This document shows positions 43,463-51,677 of a DNA stretch of 64,000 bases, in pieces. The number at the start of each line of letters is the position of its first letter. The first letter of the stretch is position 1. This DNA is from Pseudomonas sp. IAC-BECa141 (GTDB lineage: Bacteria > Pseudomonadota > Gammaproteobacteria > Pseudomonadales > Pseudomonadaceae), in contig NZ_CP065410.1 in the NCBI RefSeq assembly GCF_020544405.1, positions 5,084,001-5,148,000 on the forward strand. The letters are read 5' to 3'. Under the pieces are notes generated by a model that had not been told where the DNA came from, did not search any database, and worked only from the letters and a program-made list of their open reading frames with translations. The position numbers were made by a program, and so were the translations under genes.

Positions 43463-44092
43463 TCAATGCATCTCGGTGAACGCGAGTTTCACGCCGATGG
43501 CGATCAGCACCGCGCCCATGGTGCGGTCGAACCAGTGGCCCATGCGGGCGAAACCGGCACGCACGCGCTGCTGGCTGAACAGCATCGCCACCAGGCAGAA
43601 CCAGGTTGCAGTCGCAGCCGCCAGGTAAATGCCGTAACCGGCCTGCACTGCCAGTGGCGTGTGCGGATTGATCACCACGGTGAACAGCGACAGGAAAAAC
43701 AGCGTGGCTTTCGGGTTCAGGCCGTTGGTCACGAAGCCTGAGGTGAAGGCGCCACGTGCGGTGCGCTCGCCGGCCTCTTTGTGCAGATCATCGGTCACGG
43801 TTTTCGCCGGTTGCGCACGCAGGGCCTTGAAACCGATGTACAGCAGATAAGCGGCGGCGGCCCATTTCAGAGCGTTGAACAGCACGATCGATTGGGAAAC
43901 GATCAGGCCGATCCCCAGCAGCGAATAACCGACGTGCAGGAAAATCGCCGTGCCCACACCCAGTGCCGTCCAGGTGCCGGCGCGACGCCCGTGGGTCACG
44001 CTCTCGCGCACCACCACGGCGAAATCAGGACCGGGGCTGGCGACGGCCAACAGGTGGATCAGGGCAACGGTCAAGAATTCGGTCCAGTACAT
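43463..44092 (-). CDS. LysE/RhtB-family amino-acid exporter
   Basis: The 209-residue inner-membrane protein has about six hydrophobic segments and the LysE family N-terminus with SPGPDFAVVVRESVTHGRRA (about 18-37) and NGLNPKATLFFLSLF in the middle. ATG 44092 is preceded by AAGGAG at 5-6 nt. Such proteins export amino acids or related metabolites. The substrate is not evident, and no regulator is adjacent. Confidence 0.9.
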   Translation of the reverse strand: MYWTEFLTVALIHLLAVASPGPDFAVVVRESVTHGRRAGTWTALGVGTAIFLHVGYSLLGIGLIVSQSIVLFNALKWAAAAYLLYIGFKALRAQPAKTVTDDLHKEAGERTARGAFTSGFVTNGLNPKATLFFLSLFTVVINPHTPLAVQAGYGIYLAAATATWFCLVAMLFSQQRVRAGFARMGHWFDRTMGAVLIAIGVKLAFTEMH

Positions 44093-44183
44093 GGGGGCTC
44101 CTTTCGGCCAAGCGTAACGAGTTGTTTCATCTGGTAGGCTCGGCAGATTACGCCTTCCCTTCAAAGCACAACAGGTACAGTTG

Positions 44184-45149
44184 ATGACGAACGCCCACCG
44201 CGCCGTATTCCTCGATCACCCGTCGCTGGATCTTGGCGATCTCGATCTGAGCCCTTTGCGTGACTGCTTCAGCGATCTGCAACTGTTCCCCCAGACGTTG
44301 CCTGGGCAAGTGAGCGACCGCCTGCAAGGGGCGACCGTGGCGATCAGCAACAAGGTCCTGATCGACGCCGCCGCCATGGCCGCCAACCCACAATTGAAAC
44401 TGATCCTGATCACGGCTACCGGCACCAATAACGTCGATCTGGCCGCCGCCCGTGCCCACGGCATCACCGTGTGCAACTGTCAGGGTTACGGCACGCCGTC
44501 AGTGGCGCAGCACACGATCATGCTGCTGCTCAACCTCGCCACGCGCCTGGCCGATTATCAAAAAGCCGTCGGCGAGGGCCGCTGGCGACAAGCGAAACAG
44601 TTCTGCCTGCTGGATTACCCGATCGTCGAGCTGGAAGGCAAAACCCTGGGTTTGCTCGGACACGGTGAACTCGGCGGCGCAGTCGCGCGACTGGCCGAAG
44701 CCTTCGGCATGCGCGTGTTGCTGGGGCAGATTCCGGGGCGCCCGGCCCGTCCGGATCGCCTGCCGCTGGAAGAATTGCTGCCGCAGATCGACGCCCTGAC
44801 CCTGCACTGCCCGCTCAACGAACATACCCGGCATTTCATCGGAGCCCGCGAACTCGCCGCGATGAAACCCGGCGCCTTCGTGGTCAATACCGCCCGTGGC
44901 GGGCTGATCGACGAACAGGCCCTGGCCGATGCCCTGCGCAGCGGTCATCTGGGCGGCGCGGCCACCGATGTGCTGAGCATCGAACCACCGACCAACGGCA
45001 ATCCGCTGCTGGCGGTCGACATCCCACGCCTGATCGTCACGCCGCACAACGCCTGGGGCAGCCGCGAAGCGCGGCAACGAATCGTCGGCCAACTGGTGGA
45101 AAACACCCAGGCGTTCTACAGCGGTAAGGCGCTGCGGGTCGTCAGTTGA
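44184..45149 (+). CDS. D-2-hydroxyacid dehydrogenase (HprA/GhrB-like)
   Basis: The 321-residue NAD(P)-dependent enzyme reduces a 2-oxoacid such as hydroxypyruvate or glyoxylate. The nucleotide-binding loop GLLGHGELGG is near 151-160. The catalytic Arg is in NTARGGLIDE, and the catalytic His in VTPHNAWGS near 283-291. ATG 44184 is preferred to the TTG one codon upstream. It is divergent from the LysE-type gene. The specific substrate cannot be assigned. Confidence 0.92.
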   Translation: MTNAHRAVFLDHPSLDLGDLDLSPLRDCFSDLQLFPQTLPGQVSDRLQGATVAISNKVLIDAAAMAANPQLKLILITATGTNNVDLAAARAHGITVCNCQGYGTPSVAQHTIMLLLNLATRLADYQKAVGEGRWRQAKQFCLLDYPIVELEGKTLGLLGHGELGGAVARLAEAFGMRVLLGQIPGRPARPDRLPLEELLPQIDALTLHCPLNEHTRHFIGARELAAMKPGAFVVNTARGGLIDEQALADALRSGHLGGAATDVLSIEPPTNGNPLLAVDIPRLIVTPHNAWGSREARQRIVGQLVENTQAFYSGKALRVVS

Positions 45150-45182
45150 TAAACTGCGGCACTTTTTTTCACAGGAGCAGTT

Positions 45183-46181
45183 ATGGATCCGCGCAGTGAA
45201 GTACTGCTTCGTCAGGCCGAGTTATTCCAGGGTTCGGTATTGTTGGCCGGTTTGCCTGCCGATGATTTGCTGGGGCGTCTGCCCGACGCGTTTGGATGGT
45301 GCTGGCACGCCGGCGATCAGGCCGCACTCGATGCGCGTTTCGAAGGTCGCAGCCATTTTGGCGTAAACGTGCCGGAACGCGAATTCACCAGCGCCGTGGT
45401 GTTCCTGCCCAAGGCCAAGGACCTGACCGATTACATCCTCAATGCCGTGGCTGCGCGTCTGGCCGGGCGCGAGGTGTATCTGGTCGGGGAAAAGCGCAGC
45501 GGCATCGAAGGCGCGTCCAAACAGCTCAACCCGTTCGGCAAACCACGCAAGCTCGACAGCGCGCGCCATTGCCAATTGTGGCAAGTGACCGTGGCCAATG
45601 CCCCGCAAGCCAAACCACTGGAAAGCCTGGCGCAGACTTACGAACTGCCGCTGGCCGAAGGCCCATTGAAGGTCATCAGCCTGCCGGGCGTATTCAGCCA
45701 CGGCCGACTGGATCGCGGCAGTGCCCTGCTGCTGGAACACCTGGACAAACTGCCGAGCGGACATTTGCTGGACTTCGGTTGCGGCGCCGGCGTGCTCGGC
45801 GCGGCGGTCAAGCGTCGTTACCCGCACAATCAGGTCACGTTGCTCGATGTTGACGCCTTCGCTGCCGCCAGCAGCCGTTTGACTCTGGCGGCCAACGGTC
45901 TGGAAGCCGATGTGCTGACCGGTGACGGCATCGACGCCGCACCGATGGGTTTGAACGCGATTTTGAGCAATCCGCCGTTCCATGTCGGCGTTCACACCGA
46001 CTATTTCGCCACCGAGAACTTGCTGCGAAAAGCGGCCAAACATCTGAAAAACGGCGGTGAACTGCGCCTGGTTGCGAACAGCTTCCTGAAGTATCAACCG
46101 TTGATCGAAGAGCATCTCGGAGTCTGCGCGATCAAGGCCGAAGGCAATGGTTTCCGGATTTACCGGGCCAAGCGCGGCTAA
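45183..46181 (+). CDS. rsmC: 16S rRNA m2G1207 methyltransferase RsmC
   Basis: RsmC methylates N2 of G1207 in helix 34 of 16S rRNA on the 30S subunit. The 332-residue product has a degenerate N-terminal domain and a catalytic C-terminal domain with SAM motif [13 protein letters not shown] (about 195-207) and the guanine-N2-methyltransferase motif NPPFHVG (about 261-267). Length agrees with E. coli RsmC (343). AGGAG lies 7 nt before the ATG. Confidence 0.95.
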   Translation: MDPRSEVLLRQAELFQGSVLLAGLPADDLLGRLPDAFGWCWHAGDQAALDARFEGRSHFGVNVPEREFTSAVVFLPKAKDLTDYILNAVAARLAGREVYLVGEKRSGIEGASKQLNPFGKPRKLDSARHCQLWQVTVANAPQAKPLESLAQTYELPLAEGPLKVISLPGVFSHGRLDRGSALLLEHLDKLPSGHLLDFGCGAGVLGAAVKRRYPHNQVTLLDVDAFAAASSRLTLAANGLEADVLTGDGIDAAPMGLNAILSNPPFHVGVHTDYFATENLLRKAAKHLKNGGELRLVANSFLKYQPLIEEHLGVCAIKAEGNGFRIYRAKRG

Positions 46182-46191
46182 AAATTAGCAC

Positions 46192-46220
46192 TTGCCGAAT
46201 GGATTCGGCCTAGGCAGAAT
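46192..46220 (+). promoter_or_regulatory. Predicted promoter of the Mn riboswitch-exporter unit
   Basis: TTGCCG (46192-46197) and CAGAAT (46215-46220) are separated by 17 nt. The predicted start at about 46227 falls at the first base of riboswitch helix P1, which supports the assignment. Confidence 0.5.
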
Positions 46221-46227
46221 CCGCTCC

Positions 46228-46360
46228 GTCCTAGGGGAGTAGTCTCCCACGAGCGCCAAGCTCGTCCGGCATACGTCAACATACTTGATCCTCAGATCAT
46301 GGCGTATGCGACCCAAGCGTCCGCAGCAGACGGATCGCAGGGTTTGACAAGACCTATGAC
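46228..46360 (+). promoter_or_regulatory. yybP-ykoY manganese riboswitch aptamer
   Basis: The conserved core elements of the yybP-ykoY class occur in order: GGGGAGTAG (46234-46242), CGTCAACATACT (46276-46287), and GACAAGACC (46346-46354). Helix P1 pairs GTCCTAGG (46228-46235) with CCTATGAC (46353-46360) with a single mismatch. The GGCATACG/GGCGTATGC strands form the hairpin carrying the second metal-site loop. This class binds Mn2+ and activates Mn exporters. The downstream gene is a GDT1/UPF0016 exporter, a known member of the regulon in other bacteria. Confidence 0.93.
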
Positions 46361-46432
46361 ACGCACACCTTACCCGGGGCGGGAAGGCTGTACGTGTCAT
46401 AGCCGTGTCGACCCGCCCCTTAGGAAATCCTG
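46354..46432 (+). promoter_or_regulatory. Riboswitch expression platform, predicted translational
   Basis: CTATGACACG (46354-46363) pairs perfectly with CGTGTCATAG (46393-46402), using the 3' strand of P1. The RBS region CCCCTTAGGA (46416-46425) can pair with TCCTAGGGG (46229-46237), the 5' strand of P1, over 9 bp with one bulge. GGGGCGGG (46376-46383) is also complementary to CCCGCCCC (46412-46419). There is no T-run, so control of translation is more likely than termination. Confidence 0.6.
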
Positions 46433-47017
46433 ATGCTGGACTCGTTACTCGTTCCCACCGCAATCGTTGCCTTGGCCGAAATCGGCGACAAGACGCAACT
46501 GCTCGCGCTGATTCTCGCCGCTCGCTTCCGCAAACCCTGGCCGATCATTGCCGGTATCGTCGCTGCGACCCTGGCCAACCACGCAGCAGCCGGTGCGGTT
46601 GGCGCCTGGTTCGGCAGCTTCTTCTCGGATTCCGTCCTGCACTGGATTCTCGCCGCGAGCTTCGCCGCCACCGCCCTGTGGACGCTGGTGCCGGACAAGA
46701 TGGATGACGATGAAGCCAGCACCGCCCGCAAGTTCGGGCCATTCCTGACCACGCTGATCGCGTTCTTCCTGGCGGAAATCGGCGACAAGACCCAGATCGC
46801 CACGGTGATGCTGGCCGCGCAATACCCGGAGCTGTGGCTGGTGATTATCGGCACCACGGCGGGCATGCTGATCGCCAACGTGCCGGTGGTACTGGCGGGT
46901 AATTTTGCAGCAGAGAAACTGCCGTTGACCCTGATCCGTCGACTGGCCGCCTCGGCGTTCCTGATCCTGGCGATCGTTGCGGTGTACAAGGCGATGCAGA
47001 GCAGCGGCTGGGTTTGA
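46433..47017 (+). CDS. Manganese exporter, GDT1/UPF0016 (TMEM165) family
   Basis: The 194-residue inner-membrane protein has six predicted membrane helices arranged as two repeats, each with the family signature E-x-G-D-K-T: AEIGDKTQLL near 14-23 and AEIGDKTQIA near 113-122. Bacterial members (such as V. cholerae MneA) export Mn2+. The Mn-responsive yybP-ykoY riboswitch directly upstream supports this function here. The cytoplasmic linker between repeats is acidic (DKMDDDEAST). Confidence 0.93.
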   Translation: MLDSLLVPTAIVALAEIGDKTQLLALILAARFRKPWPIIAGIVAATLANHAAAGAVGAWFGSFFSDSVLHWILAASFAATALWTLVPDKMDDDEASTARKFGPFLTTLIAFFLAEIGDKTQIATVMLAAQYPELWLVIIGTTAGMLIANVPVVLAGNFAAEKLPLTLIRRLAASAFLILAIVAVYKAMQSSGWV

Positions 47018-47027
47018 TCCGGCAGAA

Positions 47028-47052
47028 CGCTCCCGCACTCAGTGCGGGAGCG
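47028..47052. terminator. Convergent terminator-like palindrome after the Mn exporter
   Basis: CGCTCCCGCACT and AGTGCGGGAGCG are perfectly complementary across a one-base centre, between the exporter and the convergent M48 protease gene. The T-tract is weak (ATCATTGTTT). Confidence 0.6.
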
Positions 47053-47061
47053 ATCATTGTT

Positions 47062-47880
47062 TCAGGACTTGGGCGCTTTCTCGTACAGCGGCATGACCTT
47101 CGGAATTGCCGCTTCCAGGGAAGCGATCCGGCTGGACGACGCCGGGTGAGTGCTCATGAATTCTGGCGGTGCACCTTCGGACGCCTTGCTCATCTTGTTC
47201 CACAGGGTGATCGCGGCATTCGGGTTGTAGCCGGCACGTGCGGCCAGTTCCAGGCCGATCAGGTCGGCTTCGTTTTCGTTGGCGCGACTGTTGGGCAGCG
47301 TCATGCCGTAGTTGGCCACGGTGTCCGCCAGCGCCAGGCTGTCCTGACCCAGGCCGAGCAACGCACCGGCGCCCTGCTTGGCCATTTCGATGCCATAGGC
47401 CTTGGACATTGCTTCACGACCGTGCTCGCGCAGGGCGTGGGCGATTTCATGGCCCATGACCGCAGCGATTTCGTCGTCGGTGAGTTTCAGGCTGTCGATC
47501 AGCCCGGTGTAGAAAATGATCTTGCCGCCAGGACCGCAGTTGGCGTTGAGTTCGTCGCTCTTGATCAGGTTCACTTCCCACTTCCACTGCGCCGAATCCG
47601 GACGGAAATTCGGTGCCTGGGCGATCAGCCGGTTGGCGATGGCCTGAATGCGCTTGGCATCGTTGCTGGTCTTGTCCAGCACGCCCTTGCTGGACGCTTC
47701 GCCCACGGTCTTCTGATAGGACTGGGCATACATCTGGTCGACCTCTTGCGAGGACAGCATGCTGAACATGTACTGCTTGCGCTCCACGCCCACGGCACCG
47801 CCGCTGGTGGTGTTGACCGACTGACAACCGGCCAGCAACAGCGCCGCGCTCAGTGCACTTACAACCAATGTCTTGTTCAT
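47062..47880 (-). CDS. M48-family metalloprotease lipoprotein (LoiP/YggG-like)
   Basis: The 272-residue product is a lipoprotein (lipobox LAGC, Cys19) with an M48 zinc-protease domain: HEIAH at 144-148 supplies two His ligands and the catalytic Glu, and the Glu in NENEAD (about 204) is the third ligand. This is the layout of E. coli LoiP (YggG), an outer-membrane-associated protease. It likely degrades misfolded envelope proteins. Confidence 0.92.
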   Translation of the reverse strand: MNKTLVVSALSAALLLAGCQSVNTTSGGAVGVERKQYMFSMLSSQEVDQMYAQSYQKTVGEASSKGVLDKTSNDAKRIQAIANRLIAQAPNFRPDSAQWKWEVNLIKSDELNANCGPGGKIIFYTGLIDSLKLTDDEIAAVMGHEIAHALREHGREAMSKAYGIEMAKQGAGALLGLGQDSLALADTVANYGMTLPNSRANENEADLIGLELAARAGYNPNAAITLWNKMSKASEGAPPEFMSTHPASSSRIASLEAAIPKVMPLYEKAPKS

Positions 47881-48142
47881 TCAAAAGCTCCCTGAAAACC
47901 TGCCGCGTATCCTAGGCGGGTAATTGTATCGACGCCAGATACAACGGACGTGTTGCACGCACTTTCAGAAAACGCCCTCTGACCTGTAGGAAAAAATTCA
48001 TACCCACCGGCAAATCCTGCGCATCCGCGTCGCGCACGAGTCCATTTGCGACATCCGCCTGCAATTACTCGTCCGCAACCTCATGGCGCAATAGCGGCTG
48101 CCGATACAACAGCGCAGACGTCCTCTCGCGTGCGGAGCTCCC

Positions 48143-50284
48143 ATGAAGTTCAAGTCGATCCAGTTTTCCGTGGCCGCCCTGGCAGGCGCCATCGTACTCA
48201 GCGTAGTCGCCGCGCTGGTGCTGTATGCGCTGTTCTCCGGTGCCCGTACCCAGGAAATGGTCCAGCAACGGACCCAGGCCCAGTTCGAGCAAGTCATCGA
48301 ACAACGCCTGACCTCGCTGGCACAGACCCAGGTCAGCCAGATCCAGCGCGAACTGGAAGCGCCGCTGTTGATCGCCGGCGGACTGGTGCGGGTCAACGCC
48401 CTGCTCGGCACGCCGGGCGCCGATGGCCAGCCGCGACTGACCGTCAGCCGCGAGCAACTGATCAGCCTGATCAAAGAAAACGTCGAGAAGAACCCGAAGA
48501 TTCTCGGCACCTACATCGGCTGGGAAAAGAACGCGCTGGATCACAATGACGCGGCTTTCGTCGGCACTAGTGTGGTCGGTATCGACCCTGCCAACGGGCG
48601 CTTCCTGCCATGGTGGTTCCGCAACGACGACGGCACCCTCGGCCTGGACAAACTGGTGGACGTCGATGACCAGAAAGTCCTGTCCACCGGCATACGCGCC
48701 AGCGAGTACTACCTGTGCTCGAAAGAAACCAAAAAATCCTGCGTGATCGATCCCGCCCCGTACAAGGTCGGCGACAAGATCGTCATGCTCGCCTCCTTCA
48801 TTGAACCGATCATGCTCAACGGCGCCTTCCAGGGCATCGTCGGCGCCGACCTGTCGGTGAACTTCATCCAGGAAATGCTCCTGGGCGCCAACCAGAAGCT
48901 GTACAGCGGCGCCGGGCAAATGGCCCTGATCGGCGGCAACGGCCGGATCGTCGCCTACACCAAGGACCCGAGCAAATTCGGCGAGAAGGTCAGCGACATC
49001 CTCGACGCCCAGCAGATTGCCAGCATGGCCAACCTCAAGCGCGGCGAAGTGACCTATTCCGTCAATAAAGAGCAAGGCCGGATCGAGCTGTACCTGCCGT
49101 TCGGCATCGGCCAGACCGACGCGCGCTGGACGCTGATGCTGCAACTGCCGCTCGACGCGGTGATGGCCGATCTGCAAAAGCTGCAAGGCGACCTCGACGC
49201 CCAGCGCAAATCCGACACGTTCGGCATGGCCATGGTCGGCCTGCTCATCGCCGGCCTCGGCCTGCTGGTGATCTGGCTGGTGGGCCACGGCATCGCCCGA
49301 CCGCTCAAGCAAATGGTGACCATGCTTGATGACATCGCCCAGGGCGAAGGCGACCTGACCCGTCGTTTGAGCAGTGACCGCAATGACGAACTGGGCTCGA
49401 TCGCCAAGGGCTTCAATACCTTCCTGGCCAAGTTGCAGGCGATGATCACCCAAGTGGTGACTTCGGTGCAGAGCGTCAGCGACTCTTCGGAGCACACCGC
49501 CGATATCGCCATCCGCACCAACATCGGCGTGCAGAAGCAAATGGCAGAAATCGATCAGGTCGCCACTGCCGTGCAGGAAATGACCGCCACCGCCCAGGAC
49601 GTGGCGCGCAATGCGACCCAGGCGGCGCAAGCCGCCAGCCATGCGGATCAGGCAGCGGCGCAAGGCATGCAGATCGTGCGCGACACCTCCAATTCGATTG
49701 GCGTGCTGGCCGTGGAAATCGGCAAGGCCGTGGATGTAGTGCAGACGCTGGCCAAGGACAGCGAAAACATCAACGCGATCCTCATCGCCATTCGCGGGAT
49801 CGCCGAGCAGACCAACCTGCTGGCCCTCAACGCGGCGATCGAAGCCGCCCGTGCCGGTGAGCAGGGACGCGGTTTTGCAGTAGTGGCCGATGAGGTGCGC
49901 AATCTGGCGCAGAAAACCCAGCAGGCCACCGAAGAAATCCAGAGCATGATCCAGCAACTGCAACAGGGCACCCGCGATGTGGTGCGGGTCATGGAAGACA
50001 GCCAGAATCGCACCGATGAAAGCGTGCAGCACGCGGCCAAGGCCGCCGAGGCGCTGGAGACCATCACTCAGGCAGTGTCGGTGATCAACGACATGAACAC
50101 CCAGATCGCCAGCGCTGCCGAAGAACAGAGCGCGGTGGCCGACGACATCAACCGCAACGTGATCAATATCGGTCAGGTGGCCAATGAAGTGGCCGGTGGC
50201 GCGGATGAGTCGAGTTCGGCGAGTGCCGATCTGACCAAACTGGCGGAGCAGCAGCGGCGGTTGATCAACCAGTTCAAGGTGTAA
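48143..50284 (+). CDS. Methyl-accepting chemotaxis protein with dCache-type sensor
   Basis: The 713-residue chemoreceptor has an N-terminal membrane helix (about 8-32), a periplasmic sensor of about 320 residues resembling a double Cache domain, a second membrane helix (about 355-378), a HAMP domain (about 380-432) and the cytoplasmic signalling domain with the conserved tip [19 protein letters not shown] near 554-572. It ends in QFKV with no CheR-docking pentapeptide. The ligand cannot be assigned; aromatic and acidic residues in PWWFRNDDG and ASEYYL may belong to the pocket. Confidence 0.92.
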   Translation: MKFKSIQFSVAALAGAIVLSVVAALVLYALFSGARTQEMVQQRTQAQFEQVIEQRLTSLAQTQVSQIQRELEAPLLIAGGLVRVNALLGTPGADGQPRLTVSREQLISLIKENVEKNPKILGTYIGWEKNALDHNDAAFVGTSVVGIDPANGRFLPWWFRNDDGTLGLDKLVDVDDQKVLSTGIRASEYYLCSKETKKSCVIDPAPYKVGDKIVMLASFIEPIMLNGAFQGIVGADLSVNFIQEMLLGANQKLYSGAGQMALIGGNGRIVAYTKDPSKFGEKVSDILDAQQIASMANLKRGEVTYSVNKEQGRIELYLPFGIGQTDARWTLMLQLPLDAVMADLQKLQGDLDAQRKSDTFGMAMVGLLIAGLGLLVIWLVGHGIARPLKQMVTMLDDIAQGEGDLTRRLSSDRNDELGSIAKGFNTFLAKLQAMITQVVTSVQSVSDSSEHTADIAIRTNIGVQKQMAEIDQVATAVQEMTATAQDVARNATQAAQAASHADQAAAQGMQIVRDTSNSIGVLAVEIGKAVDVVQTLAKDSENINAILIAIRGIAEQTNLLALNAAIEAARAGEQGRGFAVVADEVRNLAQKTQQATEEIQSMIQQLQQGTRDVVRVMEDSQNRTDESVQHAAKAAEALETITQAVSVINDMNTQIASAAEEQSAVADDINRNVINIGQVANEVAGGADESSSASADLTKLAEQQRRLINQFKV

Positions 50285-50293
50285 AGACGCCGG

Positions 50294-50310
50294 AAGGTCC
50301 TTCGGACCTT
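50294..50310 (+). terminator. Small hairpin after the chemoreceptor gene
   Basis: AAGGTCC-TTC-GGACCTT forms a 7-bp stem with a UUC loop directly after the gene and before a REP pair; there is no T-run. Confidence 0.45.
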
Positions 50311-50401
50311 ATCGCGAGCAAGCTCGCTCCCACAGGGGAGCGTGTGATCACAAAGTGTGTGAGCACCGAAAATCCAGTGTGGGAGCGAGCTTGCTCGCGA
50401 T
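50311..50401. repeat. REP pair, GCGAGCAAGCTCGCTCCCACA family
   Basis: Two copies in opposite orientation: ATCGCGAGCAAGCTCGCTCC at 50311-50330 (continuing CACA) and its inverse at 50378-50401. Each copy is itself partly palindromic (GCGAGCAAGCTCGC). This is the common Pseudomonas REP/BIME arrangement in an intergenic space. Confidence 0.88.
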
Positions 50402-50422
50402 TGGGCCGCGAGCAGCGACACA

Positions 50423-51046
50423 TCAGGCCGGGGTCAAACACTCCGGCCCGTTGAGCTTCGGATCATTGACCAGGTTCGCCAGCACCCGCTCGCGCAAAGT
50501 CGCAGGTTCGCTGGCGAGCAAACCCTGCAGGACATGCAGTGGCGTTTCGGGATCGAGCCACGCTTCCTGCCCGGCCTCATCAAGAATCAACGGTCGGCGC
50601 TGACTGGCCGCAGGCTGGGTAATGACCGCCGTGCTCAGCCAGACTTGTTCCTGCACCGGATACGCTTCCCAGATCGCCGCAAAAAACAACGAAGAACCTT
50701 CCCCCGGCGTCAGCCAGTACGGACGCTTGCGCGTGGTGCCGCGCCATTCGTAGAAGCCGTTGGCCGGCAACAGGCAACGGCGCAGGCGCAGGGCCTCACG
50801 GAACATCGGTTGCTCGGCGACGGTTTCGGCCCGGGCGTGGGCCGGCGTACGAGAAAGATCGGTCAGCCACGGCGGTGTCAGCCCCCAACGGGCACGGGCC
50901 AGCGCGCGCTGGCCGTCGGGTTCGGCGCGCAGCATCAATACCGAATCGTTGGGGGAAATGTTCCACTGCGCCTGCTGGTCGGCAGGAAAACCGGGCAGGT
51001 TCGCGAAATCGCGGTTCCAGCGAAACAGGGCATAACGTCCACACAT
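50423..51046 (-). CDS. SRAP/YedK (HMCES)-family protein with altered active-site residues
   Basis: The 207-residue protein belongs to the SRAP family, whose members crosslink to abasic sites in single-stranded DNA through Cys2. Cys2 (MCGRYALF), the APG/SPN-type loop NISPNDSV, and Glu100 in PANGFYEW are present. However, the Asn that follows the substrate loop in E. coli YedK (Asn75, in NARVET) is His70 here (HARAET). The segment that carries His160 in YedK (VDIHDRRPLVL) is shortened to ASQRRPLIL, with no His. It may be a divergent paralogue with changed chemistry. Confidence 0.85.
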   Translation of the reverse strand: MCGRYALFRWNRDFANLPGFPADQQAQWNISPNDSVLMLRAEPDGQRALARARWGLTPPWLTDLSRTPAHARAETVAEQPMFREALRLRRCLLPANGFYEWRGTTRKRPYWLTPGEGSSLFFAAIWEAYPVQEQVWLSTAVITQPAASQRRPLILDEAGQEAWLDPETPLHVLQGLLASEPATLRERVLANLVNDPKLNGPECLTPA

Positions 51047-51082
51047 GGGGCAACACGACTCACAAATAAAACGAACGCCAGC

Positions 51083-51343
51083 CTAACAGACCAGCGTCCC
51101 GGGATAGCTGTCCGGTTCATCGCCGGGCAGCGGCAGCGCGGCATTGTACGCACTGATCAGCTCGCGGGCGTATTCCGCCTGGTCGTCATCCACCGACAGG
51201 CCCAACAGACCGAAGATCGGCAACTCGCCCGTACCGCCCAGCAGATCGCGCCCGACCAGGTGCGCCTCGATGCCTTCGCTGGCGAGCATGCCCTTGAGCA
51301 TCTCGCCTTCCATCAGGTTTTCCGGCTCGTAGATTCGCTGCAT
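51083..51343 (-). CDS. DUF2007 domain protein
   Basis: The 86-residue product matches DUF2007 (annotated as putative signal-transducing protein): it begins MQRIYEPENLMEGEMLKGML and contains LASEGIEAHLVGRDLLGGTG, with a ferredoxin-like alpha/beta pattern. No catalytic residues are evident. It lies 9 nt downstream of a CPXCG-motif gene, so the two are probably co-transcribed; this pairing is common in pseudomonads. Function unknown. Confidence 0.88.
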   Translation of the reverse strand: MQRIYEPENLMEGEMLKGMLASEGIEAHLVGRDLLGGTGELPIFGLLGLSVDDDQAEYARELISAYNAALPLPGDEPDSYPGTLVC

Positions 51344-51352
51344 GGGCGCGCC

Positions 51353-51535
51353 TCACTCGTTTTCGCTGAAGACTTCCAGAAACCAGTCCTCTCCATGGAC
51401 CTGCAACACAAAGGTGATCGGCCGACAACAGACCTGACAGTCCTCAATATAAGTCTGGTCGCCACCGGAGAGATCCACGGTCGTCTCGACCTCTTCACCA
51501 CAATACGGACATTCATATACTGCGCTTTCCAGCAT
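51353..51535 (-). CDS. CPXCG-motif cysteine-rich zinc-ribbon-like protein
   Basis: This 60-residue protein has two cysteine pairs: CPYCG near residues 9-13 and CQVCC near 33-37, suggesting a small zinc ribbon. It belongs to the CPXCG cysteine-rich protein family of unknown function. It heads a two-gene unit with the DUF2007 gene and is divergent from the acyltransferase gene. Confidence 0.88.
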   Translation of the reverse strand: MLESAVYECPYCGEEVETTVDLSGGDQTYIEDCQVCCRPITFVLQVHGEDWFLEVFSENE

Positions 51536-51560
51536 CGCGGTCTCCCAAGTGACTTGTGCG

Positions 51561-51566
51561 TATAAT
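51561..51566 (+). promoter_or_regulatory. Predicted -10 box of the acyltransferase gene
   Basis: A perfect TATAAT lies between the divergent small-protein gene and the acyltransferase; no good -35 is seen 17 nt upstream. The leader would be about 100 nt. Confidence 0.5.
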
Positions 51567-51677
51567 CGCCGGTCTATTTGCAGGGCTATTTTTGTCTGGC
51601 TACTTTTTCAGACCGTGCCCCGTTGGTTTTCGATCAAAACCTTTACTTACCCTAGCCGTTTCCAACAAGAGAGCATG

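Noticed and set aside
41582..43741. 719-codon plus-strand open frame opposite the AlkK-like ligase
   Set aside because: The opposite strand has all motifs of the ANL superfamily; this frame has none.
48065..50032. 655-codon minus-strand open frame opposite the chemoreceptor
   Set aside because: The sense strand encodes an unmistakable chemoreceptor; the antisense product is a compositionally biased shadow with no domain.
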